DNA from: a bacterium UBP2_UBA5202
GTDB lineage: Bacteria > Edwardsbacteria > AC1 > EtOH8
Assembly: GCA_002412795.1 (NCBI GenBank)
Contig: DHVS01000028.1
Span: forward strand, 29,134-93,133
Direction: 5' to 3'
Length of the DNA: 64,000 nt
Positions 40,160-49,203 of the stretch are shown here, one piece after another. Each line of letters starts with the position of its first letter. The first letter of the stretch is position 1. The notes under the pieces are model-generated. The model had not been told where the DNA came from. It worked only from the letters and a program-made list of their open reading frames with translations, and searched no databases. The position numbers were made by a program, and so were the translations under genes.

Positions 40160-40192
40160 AAATATTCGCTTTCTACATAAATGTTATCTGCT

Positions 40193-40312
40193 CTATAAGT
40201 TTGATTGTTCCCCCTCCACCAACCTTATTTCTTCCTCTGTTAACTCATGAAACCTAAACGTCAGTTCGTCAATTACCTTTACGGCAGAAATTAACGGCCC
40301 ACCTAAAACAAT
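40193..40312 (-). pseudogene. C-terminal remnant of a type IIG-like methyltransferase
   Basis: Directly after the type IIG gene, in another frame and with no start codon, the minus strand reads about 41 codons ending in VIDELTFRFHELTEEEIRLV and a TAG at 40193-40195. This resembles the iDxxVYxLYgLTEEEIxxvEG ending of Eco57I/type IIG and HsdM-like enzymes. The preceding gene already has its own version (RKKLDTIIFEELGLKAKDV), so this is probably debris of a second gene. Confidence 0.5.
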
Positions 40313-43300
40313 AAATCTTTATAAATACTTATTCCTGGGGCTTTGCAACGGTTCAACTTTAAAAAGCTTTCTATTTGTTTTATGTTTTTGTCTAAATCTT
40401 TGGTTAATACCTTTAATGTATCATTACATGCTTTTTCATCTTTTGGCAGATTAATTGTGCCCTGTATATCAAACAAATCGTGCAGCCATTTTAAAAGCTG
40501 TAATTGTTTGACATTATCTAATTTCAATATTGTTTGAGTGTTGGTGCCGTCTTTAAAATAAACCTCATAATGCCCGAAAAGATTAGAGGTACCAGATTTA
40601 ACATCGCTTGGATATTTCGGCTTCCCGGCAGGCACGTTTACGCGCTTTGTTTCAAAGCCCTTAATGAGATCATTATAGCTGTTTATTTCCGGGAATCTTT
40701 CCTTAACCAGGGCTAAAGCATCATCGTAAGATAGTGCTTTTTTATACTTGATGGTTTTTACAGATTCTGACTTTTCTTTTCTCTCGCTTACATAATCGCA
40801 AGCCGCTTTGTATAATTCATCAACATCTTTTGCCTTTAAGCCCAGTTCTTCAAATATTATAGTGTCTAATTTTTTTCTGTCTTCTTGGGTTACTTCTTCA
40901 AATATCGTGCCTTGCTCGCGCGCCCTTAATGATTTATAAATTGGCTTTAACTCATCCCATCTATTATTTATCAAATCGGGGTTTAATATTAAGGTTCTTT
41001 CGACTAAATTCACATCTACATCGCTGACTTTAACCACCATTTGTCTTGAAAACAAATCTATGAAATACCTGAAAACAATGCTATTAAGTATTAGAAATAA
41101 CGCGTCCGCCTGCTTTGGGTCTTTTACAATAATATTGTAATTAACTTTATCGGCGCAGACACCAGCAGTTCTGTTGTCTATAAGACGATATCGTTCTCCA
41201 ATTTTGGAAGGAAATATAAACGCCCCAATAGTAACAGCATCGCTGAGATCATACCATTCTTTATTCTTGCCCACTCGGCCCATGCATGTTGGTATTTTGT
41301 GTATTTCATATTTTTTAGATTCCGCTTCAAGTATATAGCCTAATATTTTATTGTTATATTTCTTAAGATTTGCTTTGGTCTCACTGCAAAGCAATACATG
41401 ATAATGTAGTTGTTTTAAATCCACACCTAAGTTCTTAGCTTCCCGTTGCGATTTGTATAGCGGCTTAAAGAAACGCCTTTCCAAAATATAATGCCTTTTT
41501 GTAAGCTCCGAATAATACCATCCGCAAGAATTCCAATTTACTTTATGTTTGCTTCTGCTTTCGCCAAAATTTAGTTTATACTCTTCATCACTCATGGCCT
41601 CTACTAGTTTAGTATCGTCCAAAACGTAAAAGAACTCGTTGGCTCCTGTTTTAATGCCGTATTTTACATCGGCAACGGTAGATAGCGGCACCATAATATT
41701 TTTTGATTTGCCGATAATTTTATAATATATGTCCGGCGCCCTTAGATATTTAGCGCCCCAGAAGCTATTTTTATATTTACCATCTATAATGCCATCAGTT
41801 TTTAGATCGCTTTGTTTAACGGCAAAGGCGGTATATTCCTTTGTTATTACAGTGCCATCAATGCTTTCAATATTTTTAACAAAATCAAGCACATTGTCAA
41901 TTCTTGCAGGGTCATCACTATTACCAATAATATTTGTGTATTCCTTAAATACCCTGACAAATTTTACTTTATTATTGTCGCGTTTGGTACAATCGTTGTT
42001 CTTTTCCAAAATCAAAATAACAGTATTTACGGAGGCAGTTTCAAAACTCCTTTTTATTTGGTTGTCAATTATTGCAATAATCCTAAAATTATCCAACAAA
42101 TATTTCTGCAACCCCCCGCCATAACTCACATCCAGCCAACTGCTGGAAATTACATAACCCAACCTGCCGCCATCTTTCAAAAAAGAAGCTGTATGCATCA
42201 AATAATAAACATACAGGTCGGACTGCTGATTTATTTTTTCTAAATTCCATTCCTTTTGGGCTAACTCGTTCCATTTATCTTTGTGTTCAATCTTCTCTTG
42301 GCGTATATAGGGTGGATTGCCGATACAGGCATCAAATACTGGCACTTCAACTTCACTATGTTTTCCATCAAGTTTTTTAACTTTAAAATTGTGGCTCTTG
42401 TTCAAGAAAATCAACTTTGGATGCGATTTTCCGTTAATATTGGAAAAATCGCTTTCAATAATTACTGGGTAATTATCCAACGTTTTTATATCAAGCAAGG
42501 ACAGGTTCATTGTAGCTAAGAAAGCCGGAAAGGGCGCGATTTCAATGCCCCATAAGCGTTCCAATAGTTCAGTATGCTTTAAATTGGCGTTGTAATGCTT
42601 TAAATATTTGTATGCCCTTACCAAAAAGGTACCCGCGCCGCATCCGCTGTCCAATACTTTATCGGTATTCGCATTTATACAAAAGGCATTTACGATATCA
42701 ACTTCATCTACATTTGTAAAATGCTGGCCTCGGTCATGCTGCTCCTGGTTGTCAATCATAGTATTGTATATGGAGCCGATGATCTCGGTATTTAATTCCT
42801 TGAAATTGAGGTGGTGTATTTCTACAATATTTCTCTTTAATTCAGGCAAATATTTAGGGCTGAATTCAAAATCATCCAAGATCGTCTTCGTAAATATCAA
42901 TTCGTAATCGTGCTTTAAAACATCATCAAATCGTTGTCTTAGAGTTTTATTTAACAGACCAATGTCCTCCGGTATTTCCAGCTTTTTTAGATTAAGTTCC
43001 TTTACATCACGTTGCAAATAGGTATAAAACATTATTTTTAGGAATAGCAGATAATTGGCCAATTGGCAAATATTATATATGTCTTCTGATCCAAAATTTA
43101 TAGTTACGTTAAATATTTCCTGGCTTTTTAAATAATCTTTTATCTTTTCTTTTAGTTTTGCTTCTGCGTTAATTTTAGGCTGCATTACCTCAAACATGTC
43201 TGCCGTAGCTTCAAGCATATAAGACGACAACTTGTTTACAAAGTATTTATCTATTGAATCCCAGTGTATTTCCTTGACTTTATGTACTATATTTGAAAGG

Positions 43301-43752
43301 TCGGTTAAAAACCTTTTCAATTCAGGTTTTAATGCTGTTTTGTAATTTTGTGTTAAAACCTCATCGTCATTGCGCAGATTTGAGATGGTATAAACTTTAA
43401 CCTTACGTTCATATATTGTCGTATGCGGCGTAAATGTTTTGAATATTGCCAACTGCCTTGGAGTGCCGGTAACGAAATATTCAAAGCCATTAGTAAAAGC
43501 CTTGTTCATGGCGTCCATGACCAAGGCTTCATCAGTAGCGTCCCATTTGGAATTCTTTAATTCAAAGGAAACAATATTCCCGGCATCCTTACTGGAATAT
43601 AGCTTACCATCGGCAAATCGGCTGTTTTCCTTGCCCACTTGCTCTTCCTGGGTAATGTTTGTAAACAAGATATTTTTATCTTCCCTGATAATTTCATTTA
43701 TCAAGTTGAATAAAATACCCTGAAAGGTTCTTTCGTTGGCTTGGGGAGTCAT
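40303..43752 (-). CDS. Type IIG restriction-modification enzyme (nuclease plus N6-adenine methyltransferase)
   Basis: 1149 aa. An N-terminal nuclease-like region has VSFELKNSKW (an (E)xK motif of PD-(D/E)XK type). Methyltransferase motif I is VLDSGCGAGTFLVRAY (about residue 367) and motif IV is GNPPYIRQ (about 478), defining an N6-adenine enzyme. A target-recognition region fills the C-terminal half (VADVKYGIKTGANEFFYVLD, RQMVVKVSDVDVN). Combined nuclease and methylase activity without separate R, M or S genes is the type IIG (Eco57I-like) layout. A BREX PglX-type protein is the main alternative, but no BREX partners are present. AT-rich, transcribed toward the ATPase gene. Confidence 0.8.
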   Translation of the reverse strand: MTPQANERTFQGILFNLINEIIREDKNILFTNITQEEQVGKENSRFADGKLYSSKDAGNIVSFELKNSKWDATDEALVMDAMNKAFTNGFEYFVTGTPRQLAIFKTFTPHTTIYERKVKVYTISNLRNDDEVLTQNYKTALKPELKRFLTDLSNIVHKVKEIHWDSIDKYFVNKLSSYMLEATADMFEVMQPKINAEAKLKEKIKDYLKSQEIFNVTINFGSEDIYNICQLANYLLFLKIMFYTYLQRDVKELNLKKLEIPEDIGLLNKTLRQRFDDVLKHDYELIFTKTILDDFEFSPKYLPELKRNIVEIHHLNFKELNTEIIGSIYNTMIDNQEQHDRGQHFTNVDEVDIVNAFCINANTDKVLDSGCGAGTFLVRAYKYLKHYNANLKHTELLERLWGIEIAPFPAFLATMNLSLLDIKTLDNYPVIIESDFSNINGKSHPKLIFLNKSHNFKVKKLDGKHSEVEVPVFDACIGNPPYIRQEKIEHKDKWNELAQKEWNLEKINQQSDLYVYYLMHTASFLKDGGRLGYVISSSWLDVSYGGGLQKYLLDNFRIIAIIDNQIKRSFETASVNTVILILEKNNDCTKRDNNKVKFVRVFKEYTNIIGNSDDPARIDNVLDFVKNIESIDGTVITKEYTAFAVKQSDLKTDGIIDGKYKNSFWGAKYLRAPDIYYKIIGKSKNIMVPLSTVADVKYGIKTGANEFFYVLDDTKLVEAMSDEEYKLNFGESRSKHKVNWNSCGWYYSELTKRHYILERRFFKPLYKSQREAKNLGVDLKQLHYHVLLCSETKANLKKYNNKILGYILEAESKKYEIHKIPTCMGRVGKNKEWYDLSDAVTIGAFIFPSKIGERYRLIDNRTAGVCADKVNYNIIVKDPKQADALFLILNSIVFRYFIDLFSRQMVVKVSDVDVNLVERTLILNPDLINNRWDELKPIYKSLRAREQGTIFEEVTQEDRKKLDTIIFEELGLKAKDVDELYKAACDYVSERKEKSESVKTIKYKKALSYDDALALVKERFPEINSYNDLIKGFETKRVNVPAGKPKYPSDVKSGTSNLFGHYEVYFKDGTNTQTILKLDNVKQLQLLKWLHDLFDIQGTINLPKDEKACNDTLKVLTKDLDKNIKQIESFLKLNRCKAPGISIYKDLLF

Positions 43753-43792
43753 AATGTTACTAAAAAACAGTTTATCATACTTTATAGTATTA

Positions 43793-43822
43793 ACTATACC
43801 GCTTTGATTGGTGGATTGTCAA
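43793..43822 (-). promoter_or_regulatory. Predicted promoter of the type IIG gene
   Basis: On the minus strand TTGACA (43817-43822) and TATAGT (43793-43798) are separated by 18 bases, 41 bases upstream of the ATG. The first repeat of the 21-bp array begins 28 bases upstream of the -35 box. Confidence 0.55.
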
Positions 43823-43849
43823 ATGAAATATGCACGGCACCTGTGAAGA

Positions 43850-44269
43850 GCATTTCGGGACCTGTGAGCAGCATTTCCACGCCTACGGCGGGCTTCGCAC
43901 CACCTGTAAACAGCATTTCCACGCCTGCGGCGGACTTCGCGGCACCCGTGATAAGCATTTCAGCCAGAGCAGGCGGCATTTCAGCAAGAGCAGAGGGCAT
44001 TCCAACGCCCGTGGCGAGCATTTCGGTGCGAGCAAGGAGCATTTCAGCAGCGTTGGCGAGCATTTCAGTGCGAGCAGTTGGCATTTCAATGAGAGCGGAG
44101 GGCATTTCGATCAGAGCAACTGCCATTTCGGTGCGAGCAAGGAGCATTTCGGCACCCTTGGTGTGCATTCCGGTAAGAGCAACCGCCATTTCGGTGCGAG
44201 CAAGGGGCATTTCGGCACCCTTGGTGAGCATTTCGGTGCGAGCAGGGGGCATTTCGGTAAGCGCAAGAT
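43850..44269. repeat. Array of 20 degenerate 21-bp tandem repeats, open in several frames
   Basis: Twenty units, each exactly 21 bases, start with GCATTTC (or CCATTTC/GCATTCC and a few diverged forms). The remaining 14 bases alternate mainly between GGTGCGAGCAAGGA-like and GGCACCCTTGGTGA-like versions. A further degraded unit precedes the first. Near the end a three-unit (63-bp) block is nearly duplicated, so copies are recent there. Because 21 is a multiple of 3, each frame encodes a 7-residue repeat: plus strand SISVRAR or EHFGASK; minus strand ARTEMLA. Frames on both strands lack stops for 150-190 codons, so being open is not by itself evidence of coding. The nearest annotated genes point away or converge. 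Confidence 0.9.
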
Positions 44270-44309
44270 GCTAAATGCCTCTTTTGCAACAACTTCCAAC
44301 ACAACTTCC

Positions 44310-44349
44310 AAAAACGGGCTAAACCTGTGGCGGTTTAGCCCGTTTTTTA
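44310..44349. terminator. Strong bidirectional terminator after the 21-bp array
   Basis: A 16-bp perfect stem AAAAACGGGCTAAACC / GGTTTAGCCCGTTTTT, loop TGTGGC, with A and T tracts. It would end plus-strand transcripts through the array and minus-strand transcripts of the gene at 44365-45081. Confidence 0.85.
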
Positions 44350-44364
44350 GTCTCTATCCTGTTC

Positions 44365-45081
44365 CTAAGCCTTATTTTCTTCCTTTGGGGCTTCTTCCTT
44401 ATGGCTGTTGATATGGCGGTATAGTATCTTGAAATTAAAAGTCTCGGCCACCCCCGGCTCGTTGACGAACAATTCCCGGCCCGCCTCGTTTATCACCTTC
44501 AGGCCCTTGTACAACAACCCCTTCTTGTAATAATAATCCCGCACCTTCTGGGGCAGTTGGCTCATTTTTTTGATCTCCTGGTCGGCGTCCGCGCTCAGCA
44601 GGGCCGAGGCCAGGGTTTTGCCCTCGGCCAAAAGAGCGGCATTGTCGCTGCCAGGTATGTTGGATGCATATTTCTCGAAATCCTTCACCATCAGGTCTAT
44701 GGCCTGGGAGAATTCCTTGAGTTTGGCGTTGGAGACCATGTGCAGCAGGGTATCCGGCACCTGCTTGCCCATGTGCATGGCCCGTTTGGAACGCTTTACC
44801 ACCCTGCGCATCCAGACCTTGGCTTTTCGGATGGCCTCGTTCTGCGCCGAGGTGGCAAACTTGGATTCCTGGGCGGTGGCCTCCTTGTCCTTGGCCGCCT
44901 CCCGCACCTCTTCCCTTACCGCCGTCACCTCTTCCACATACTTCGGCGGTAGCAGGTTTGTGACGCCTTTACCCTGTGCCGTAGCGATGCCCAGCGTGTA
45001 GCCGCCCTGCTCCACCAAACCGCTGCCCGAGAACCTTGAACCGATGACTATCAGTTCCTCCTTGCCCAGTTCAGTTATCAT
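44365..45081 (-). CDS. Unknown helical protein
   Basis: 238 aa, not recognised. The first part has small-residue strands (GSRFSGSGLVEQGGYTLGIA). After that come long charged helices (EVTAVREEVREAAKDKEATA, KVWMRRVVKRSKRAMHMGKQ, QLPQKVRDYYYKKGLLYKGL) and an acidic tail. There is no signal peptide. Base composition is GC-rich like the core genome. Its arrangement resembles the protein at 18250-18963 at low similarity. Monocistronic. Confidence 0.55.
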   Translation of the reverse strand: MITELGKEELIVIGSRFSGSGLVEQGGYTLGIATAQGKGVTNLLPPKYVEEVTAVREEVREAAKDKEATAQESKFATSAQNEAIRKAKVWMRRVVKRSKRAMHMGKQVPDTLLHMVSNAKLKEFSQAIDLMVKDFEKYASNIPGSDNAALLAEGKTLASALLSADADQEIKKMSQLPQKVRDYYYKKGLLYKGLKVINEAGRELFVNEPGVAETFNFKILYRHINSHKEEAPKEENKA

Positions 45082-45228
45082 GGGTCGCTCCTTTTTAGGG
45101 TTAAATATTTTGTGCCCTCTGTGCCTTTTGTTACTAAATGGTTACTGCTTTCTTCTTTGATAATACCTGAAAATGCTTATCAACTTGTCTCAGTACCTAT
45201 GCCTACTTGGGAGTTGTTTTAAAACATA

Positions 45229-45534
45229 TCAGACATAAACTTTATAAGTAACAGCTATTCGTTCATTGTTTGGATTGTAAACAATTAAATACCAAGTGTT
45301 TGGGTACGGTAAATTAATTCTTCCACCATGCTTGTATTTAGCATATGCTGGACAATGACTTTGGAAAGGCTGGCCAGCTTCATATGCAGCCTGCCCTTCT
45401 TCATCTGTCCAATAAATCTGGATTCTACCATCTGCTTCAACAACATAGTCTATTTGTGGCCTTTTTGCTCGAAAGTCAAATGGTATGTATGCTGAATTTT
45501 GGCTTTCTAATATAAATACATCTGGGGTTTGCAT
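45229..45534 (-). CDS. Small AT-rich protein of unknown function
   Basis: 101 aa, not recognised. It reads like a compact beta domain: VFILESQNSAYIPFDFRAKR, ADGRIQIYWTDEEGQAAYEA and a final NTWYLIVYNPNNERIAVTYK, which resembles GOLD or C2-type ends of sugar- or lipid-binding beta-sandwiches. It lies 29 bases downstream of a small membrane protein and may share its transcript. Confidence 0.45.
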   Translation of the reverse strand: MQTPDVFILESQNSAYIPFDFRAKRPQIDYVVEADGRIQIYWTDEEGQAAYEAGQPFQSHCPAYAKYKHGGRINLPYPNTWYLIVYNPNNERIAVTYKVYV

Positions 45535-45563
45535 TTTAATTATTCCGATTCTTTCTGTTGCAT

Positions 45564-45947
45564 TTATGTCTCGTTTTTTGGGGGCTGACGTTTCACTTTC
45601 TTTATCGGCCCCGAGGGTCCTTCCTCCTTTTCGAAATCAACACCCTCTTTACCTACAGATTTGATTCGGCTTATCAAATTGTTTAATGTACGATAGAACA
45701 GAATCACCGCAGGAATTAGCAGAACAACCCAATTTTTTTGCATCAAACCTACCATTTTTATGATAGGTTCATATAAGTGTCTGGCAATTCCCCGGCACCC
45801 CACTAATTGGACAATGTAAGCCACGAACAATACTGCTACTGCTTCGAAAGCAACATACAGAACAATGAGAATTACTATTTTGGAACAATTGTTTGCTATC
45901 CAATCTAATATTTCTCCGCCGGTGCCGGATTTGTTTATATCTTCCAT
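45564..45947 (-). CDS. Small membrane protein with two or three helices
   Basis: 127 aa from the ATG at 45947 (MEDINKSGTGGEILDWIA); a longer version from 45965 is possible. Hydrophobic stretches IVILIVLYVAFEAVAVLFVAYI and VVLLIPAVILFY suggest two membrane helices, and the C-terminal 40 residues are charged (KEEGPSGPIKKVKRQPPKNE). No family recognised. It is probably in an operon with the 101-aa gene. Confidence 0.5.
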   Translation of the reverse strand: MEDINKSGTGGEILDWIANNCSKIVILIVLYVAFEAVAVLFVAYIVQLVGCRGIARHLYEPIIKMVGLMQKNWVVLLIPAVILFYRTLNNLISRIKSVGKEGVDFEKEEGPSGPIKKVKRQPPKNET

Positions 45948-46065
45948 AATGTTACATTTTAGCACTATTGGTGTTTTTTATCAATAAAAAAAATGAACAA
46001 AGTGTTTAGGCATATGCCTGAATAACGGCTGGCTTGTCAAGCGAATAGTTATTGGTTTTCTGCCC

Positions 46066-46665
46066 TTACATCTCCTGGCGGCCTTCCAAGGCCCGGCTTA
46101 GGGTCACTTCGTCCGAGAACTCCAGGTCGCTGCCCACCGGCAGTCCCCGGGCAATGCGGGTGATCTTTATGCCCAGCGGTTTTATCAGCTTCATCAGATA
46201 GAGCGCGGTGGCCTCGCCCTCGGCGTTGGGGTTGGTGGCCATGATGATCTCTTTGACATCTATTTTCTCCAGCCGCTCCATCAGCTCCCGCACCCTCAGG
46301 TCGTCCGGCCCGATGCCGTCCAGCGGCGACAAGTGCCCCTGCAGCACGTGGTACCGGCCCTTGAAGTCGGCGGTCTTCTCCAGGGCCAAAAGGTCGTTGA
46401 CCTCCTCCACCACGCAGAAGATGGAGTCGTCCCGGCCGGCATCCCGGCACAGGTTGCACAGGTCCTGCTCCGAGGCGTTAAAGCACTGTTTGCAGAACCG
46501 CACTTTCTGTTTGAGCTCCAGGATGGCGTTGGCCAGGGCCTCGGCGTCGTCCGGCGAGGACTTCAACAGATAAAAGGCCAGACGCTGGGCGGTCTTGCGC
46601 CCGATGCCCGGCAGTTTCATCAGTTCGTCCACGGTGCGGTTGAGTATTTCCGATCCGTAATTCAT
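46066..46665 (-). CDS. recR: Recombination protein RecR
   Basis: 199 aa. Features are the helix-hairpin-helix LPGIGRKTAQRLAFYLL, the Cys4 zinc finger (CKQCFNASEQDLCNLCRDA) and the Toprim domain (IFCVVEEVNDLLALEKTADF, MATNPNAEGEATALYLMK). RecR loads RecA at gaps together with RecO and RecF. It lies in the widely conserved dnaX-ybaB-recR cluster. Confidence 0.95.
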   Translation of the reverse strand: MNYGSEILNRTVDELMKLPGIGRKTAQRLAFYLLKSSPDDAEALANAILELKQKVRFCKQCFNASEQDLCNLCRDAGRDDSIFCVVEEVNDLLALEKTADFKGRYHVLQGHLSPLDGIGPDDLRVRELMERLEKIDVKEIIMATNPNAEGEATALYLMKLIKPLGIKITRIARGLPVGSDLEFSDEVTLSRALEGRQEM

Positions 46666-46722
46666 AGATTCCTTCTACCCCACCCTTGTCCCTCCCCTCG
46701 AGGGGAGGGATTTAGGGAGAGG

Positions 46723-47067
46723 TTAAAACATCCCCGGCAGGTGAAACGGTGAGCTTGCCGAACCGCTCATCCCGCCGGTCAAAACAGACATCTCCCTGGC
46801 CGCCAGCTCCCGCGACTGCTTTAAGGCCTGCTGCACCCCGCTTAGCACCAGTTCCTGCAGCATATCAGTTTCATCAGACTTTACTATCTCCGGGGAGATC
46901 CTGATGTCCAGTATGTTCTGCTGGCCGTCGGCAGTGACTTTGACCATGCCCCCGCCCACCGAAGCCTCCACCCTCTTGTTCCCCAGTTCCTTCTGGATGC
47001 TCTCCATCCTGGACTGCATCATCTGGGCCTGCTTTAAAATATCCCCCATTCCTTTAGCCATATTCAA
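46723..47067 (-). CDS. ybaB: YbaB/EbfC-family nucleoid-associated protein
   Basis: 114 aa DNA-binding dimer that helps shape the nucleoid. It begins MNMAKGMGDILKQAQMMQSR, the conserved YbaB helix, and contains EASVGGGMVKVTADGQQNIL. It sits between dnaX and recR as in most bacteria. Confidence 0.93.
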   Translation of the reverse strand: MNMAKGMGDILKQAQMMQSRMESIQKELGNKRVEASVGGGMVKVTADGQQNILDIRISPEIVKSDETDMLQELVLSGVQQALKQSRELAAREMSVLTGGMSGSASSPFHLPGMF

Positions 47068-47100
47068 TCCTTAGTACGATTTGAGCTCTATTTACGATTG

Positions 47101-47163
47101 CCCACTAAAAACACGAAAATACTTGGGGCATCATTTGTAAATATTTTAGTGCCTTTTCGTGGG
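47101..47163. repeat. Imperfect inverted repeat between dnaX and ybaB (same family as 2123-2191)
   Basis: CCCACTAAAAACACGAAAA (47101-47119) and TTTTAGTGCCTTTTCGTGGG (47144-47163) form an imperfect inverted repeat and match the element at 2123-2191. It fills most of the 103-bp dnaX-ybaB gap without interrupting either gene. Confidence 0.6.
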
Positions 47164-47170
47164 CAGTAAT

Positions 47171-48856
47171 TCACAGGACTTCGCCTTCCACCTGGTCCAA
47201 AAAGCCCTTGATCTTGGCCGAGCCCATTGCCTGGTTTTTGCGGCGTTCGGTCTCGTCCTTTAAGCTGGCCCGGGCCGGCTGGCCGCCGGCCGCCGGGCCC
47301 GGTTCCTGTGACACCTGGCAGGACAGCTTTAACTTCTGGCCCCACAGCCGGAAAGTTTCCTCGTCCAGCATGGTCTGGTTGGTCTTGTTCTCCAGGGAAT
47401 CGGTGAAGAATTTGGAGTTGACGCCGTAGATCACTGCCAGCCGTCCGTCGCTGATGCCCACCGGCCGGGCCGCTTCCAGACAGGTCCCCAGCAGCATGTT
47501 GCGGTTCTTGATAGACGACACCAGGTCCTTCCACAGGCTTTCAAAATCCCCGTTCAGGACCGCGGGCGAAGCTTTGGCCTCTTCCCTGACCGGAGGAGCG
47601 GCATAGACCGCAGCCGGGGGCTGGCGGACCGAGGGGGGAGCAACCGCCGCGCTTTTTAAGCCGGTTGGTTTTACCTCATCTCTGCCGCTGTTCTGCGCCG
47701 GCCTGGGGTTTGATTCCGGGCCGCTATCCCCTCCCAAACCGTTTATCAGTTCTTCTATTTTAACGGTCTCGTCCAGGTCGGAAAGCCTTAAGCAGGCGGC
47801 CTCCAGCACCAAACGTGACTGGTTGCTCCGCTTCATGGTGGTCTCTGTTTCCACCAGCACCCGGACCATCCGCAACAGGTCGCGGCCCTGGATGCCGCCG
47901 GCCTGTTTCAGGTAGCGGTCGCGGGCATCGGCCGGGACGTCGGACAGCGCTATGCCGGGCTGGCCGGCCGCTATCACCATCAGCTTGCGGAAGTGGCCCA
48001 AAAGGCCCAGGGCGAATTCCTGCAGGTCGTAGCCGCCGGAGGACACCTGTTCCACTAATTCCAGCAGGCCGGCCTGGTCCCTGCTCCGGATCATATCCAC
48101 GGTCTTGAAGAACAATGCCTCGTCCACCAGGCCCAGCACCTGCCGGGCATCCTCGGCCGTAAGCTTCTGGCCGCCGTAGGAGATCAGCTGGTCCAGCAGG
48201 CTGATGGCGTCGCGCATCGAGCCTTCGGATTTCTGGGCCACTAAGTACAGGCAGTCGTCCGTGGCCTGGACCTCCTCGCCCTCCAGCATTCTTTTGACGT
48301 AATCCACCACCACCGAGACCTCCACCTTGCGGAAGTCGAAACGCTGGCAGCGGGACAGGATGGTGATGGGCACCTTGTGGATCTCGGTGGTGGCAAAGAT
48401 GAAGATGGCGTGGGCCGGGGGCTCCTCCAGCGTCTTCAGCAGGGCGTTGAAGGCCTCCTTGGTCAGCATGTGGACTTCGTCTATGATGTAGATCTTGTAC
48501 TTGCCCTGGGTGGGGGTGTACTTGACGTTCTCCCTCAGGTCCCTTATCTCGTCAATGCCGCGGTTGGAAGCGCCGTCGATCTCCAGCACGTCGATGCTGC
48601 GGGAACCGGTGATCTCCACGCAGGAGGGGCATTTGTTGCAGGGGGTCTCGGTGGGGCCTTCGGCGCAGTTCAAGGCCTTGGCCAGCACCCGGGCGGCCGA
48701 GGTCTTGCCCACCCCCCGGGCCCCGGAGAACAGGTAGGCATGGGCGATGCGCTTTGATTTGATGGCATTGCGCAGGGTGGTGGTCACGTGCTGCTGGCCG
48801 ATCAGCTGTTCGAAATTCTGGGGCCGCCACTTGCGGGCTAAGACTAAATATGACAT
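47171..48856 (-). CDS. dnaX: DNA polymerase III subunits gamma/tau
   Basis: 561 aa. The clamp-loader ATPase domain shows YLFSGARGVGKTSAARVLAK (Walker A), CNKCPSC within a four-Cys zinc module, DVLEIDGASNRGIDEIRDL, IYIIDEVHMLTKEAFNALLK (Walker B) and TTEIHKVPITILSRCQRFDF (sensor 1). After residue about 370 a Pro-rich linker leads to the tau-specific part (FESLWKDLVSSIKNRNMLLG). I did not identify a programmed frameshift site. It is the first protein gene after the SRP RNA, in a dnaX-ybaB-recR unit. Confidence 0.95.
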   Translation of the reverse strand: MSYLVLARKWRPQNFEQLIGQQHVTTTLRNAIKSKRIAHAYLFSGARGVGKTSAARVLAKALNCAEGPTETPCNKCPSCVEITGSRSIDVLEIDGASNRGIDEIRDLRENVKYTPTQGKYKIYIIDEVHMLTKEAFNALLKTLEEPPAHAIFIFATTEIHKVPITILSRCQRFDFRKVEVSVVVDYVKRMLEGEEVQATDDCLYLVAQKSEGSMRDAISLLDQLISYGGQKLTAEDARQVLGLVDEALFFKTVDMIRSRDQAGLLELVEQVSSGGYDLQEFALGLLGHFRKLMVIAAGQPGIALSDVPADARDRYLKQAGGIQGRDLLRMVRVLVETETTMKRSNQSRLVLEAACLRLSDLDETVKIEELINGLGGDSGPESNPRPAQNSGRDEVKPTGLKSAAVAPPSVRQPPAAVYAAPPVREEAKASPAVLNGDFESLWKDLVSSIKNRNMLLGTCLEAARPVGISDGRLAVIYGVNSKFFTDSLENKTNQTMLDEETFRLWGQKLKLSCQVSQEPGPAAGGQPARASLKDETERRKNQAMGSAKIKGFLDQVEGEVL

Positions 48857-49032
48857 AACGCTTCCAATGTCTAATATCTAAACTCTGGGCTTTGGCAAAG
48901 GTAACAATCCGGTCATTCTGAGCCTGGCAGCTTTGCCTGACAAACCGAAGAATCCTTGCTAAAGACAGTAAATACTAAACACTACTTCTTGATTTATGAT
49001 TTTGCAATTTGCATTTTGATTTAAAAAGAAAA

Positions 49033-49131
<99 letters not shown>

Positions 49132-49138
49132 AATATTG

Positions 49139-49167
49139 ATTTTAACAGAGGACTGTGGTTTTGTCAA
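49139..49167 (-). promoter_or_regulatory. Promoter of the SRP RNA gene
   Basis: On the minus strand TTGACA (49162-49167), a 17-base spacer and TAAAAT (49139-49144) are followed about 7 bases later by the mature RNA start. Confidence 0.75.
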
Positions 49168-49203
49168 CAAGTTTGGGCCGTTCCCAAATAGGAAGTAACA
49201 AAA

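Noticed and set aside
43850..44269. 21-bp array considered as CRISPR
   Set aside because: CRISPR repeats alternate with unrelated spacers of 25-40 bases; here units are contiguous 21-mers with related variable parts, and no cas genes are present.
43741..44274. 177-codon plus-strand protein through the repeat array
   Set aside because: Not accepted as a gene: equally long frames exist on the other strand and in other frames, as expected from a repeat whose length is a multiple of three.
47171..48856. Programmed frameshift in dnaX giving a gamma form
   Set aside because: I saw no convincing slippery A-run with a following hairpin at the expected place, so no gamma product is claimed.
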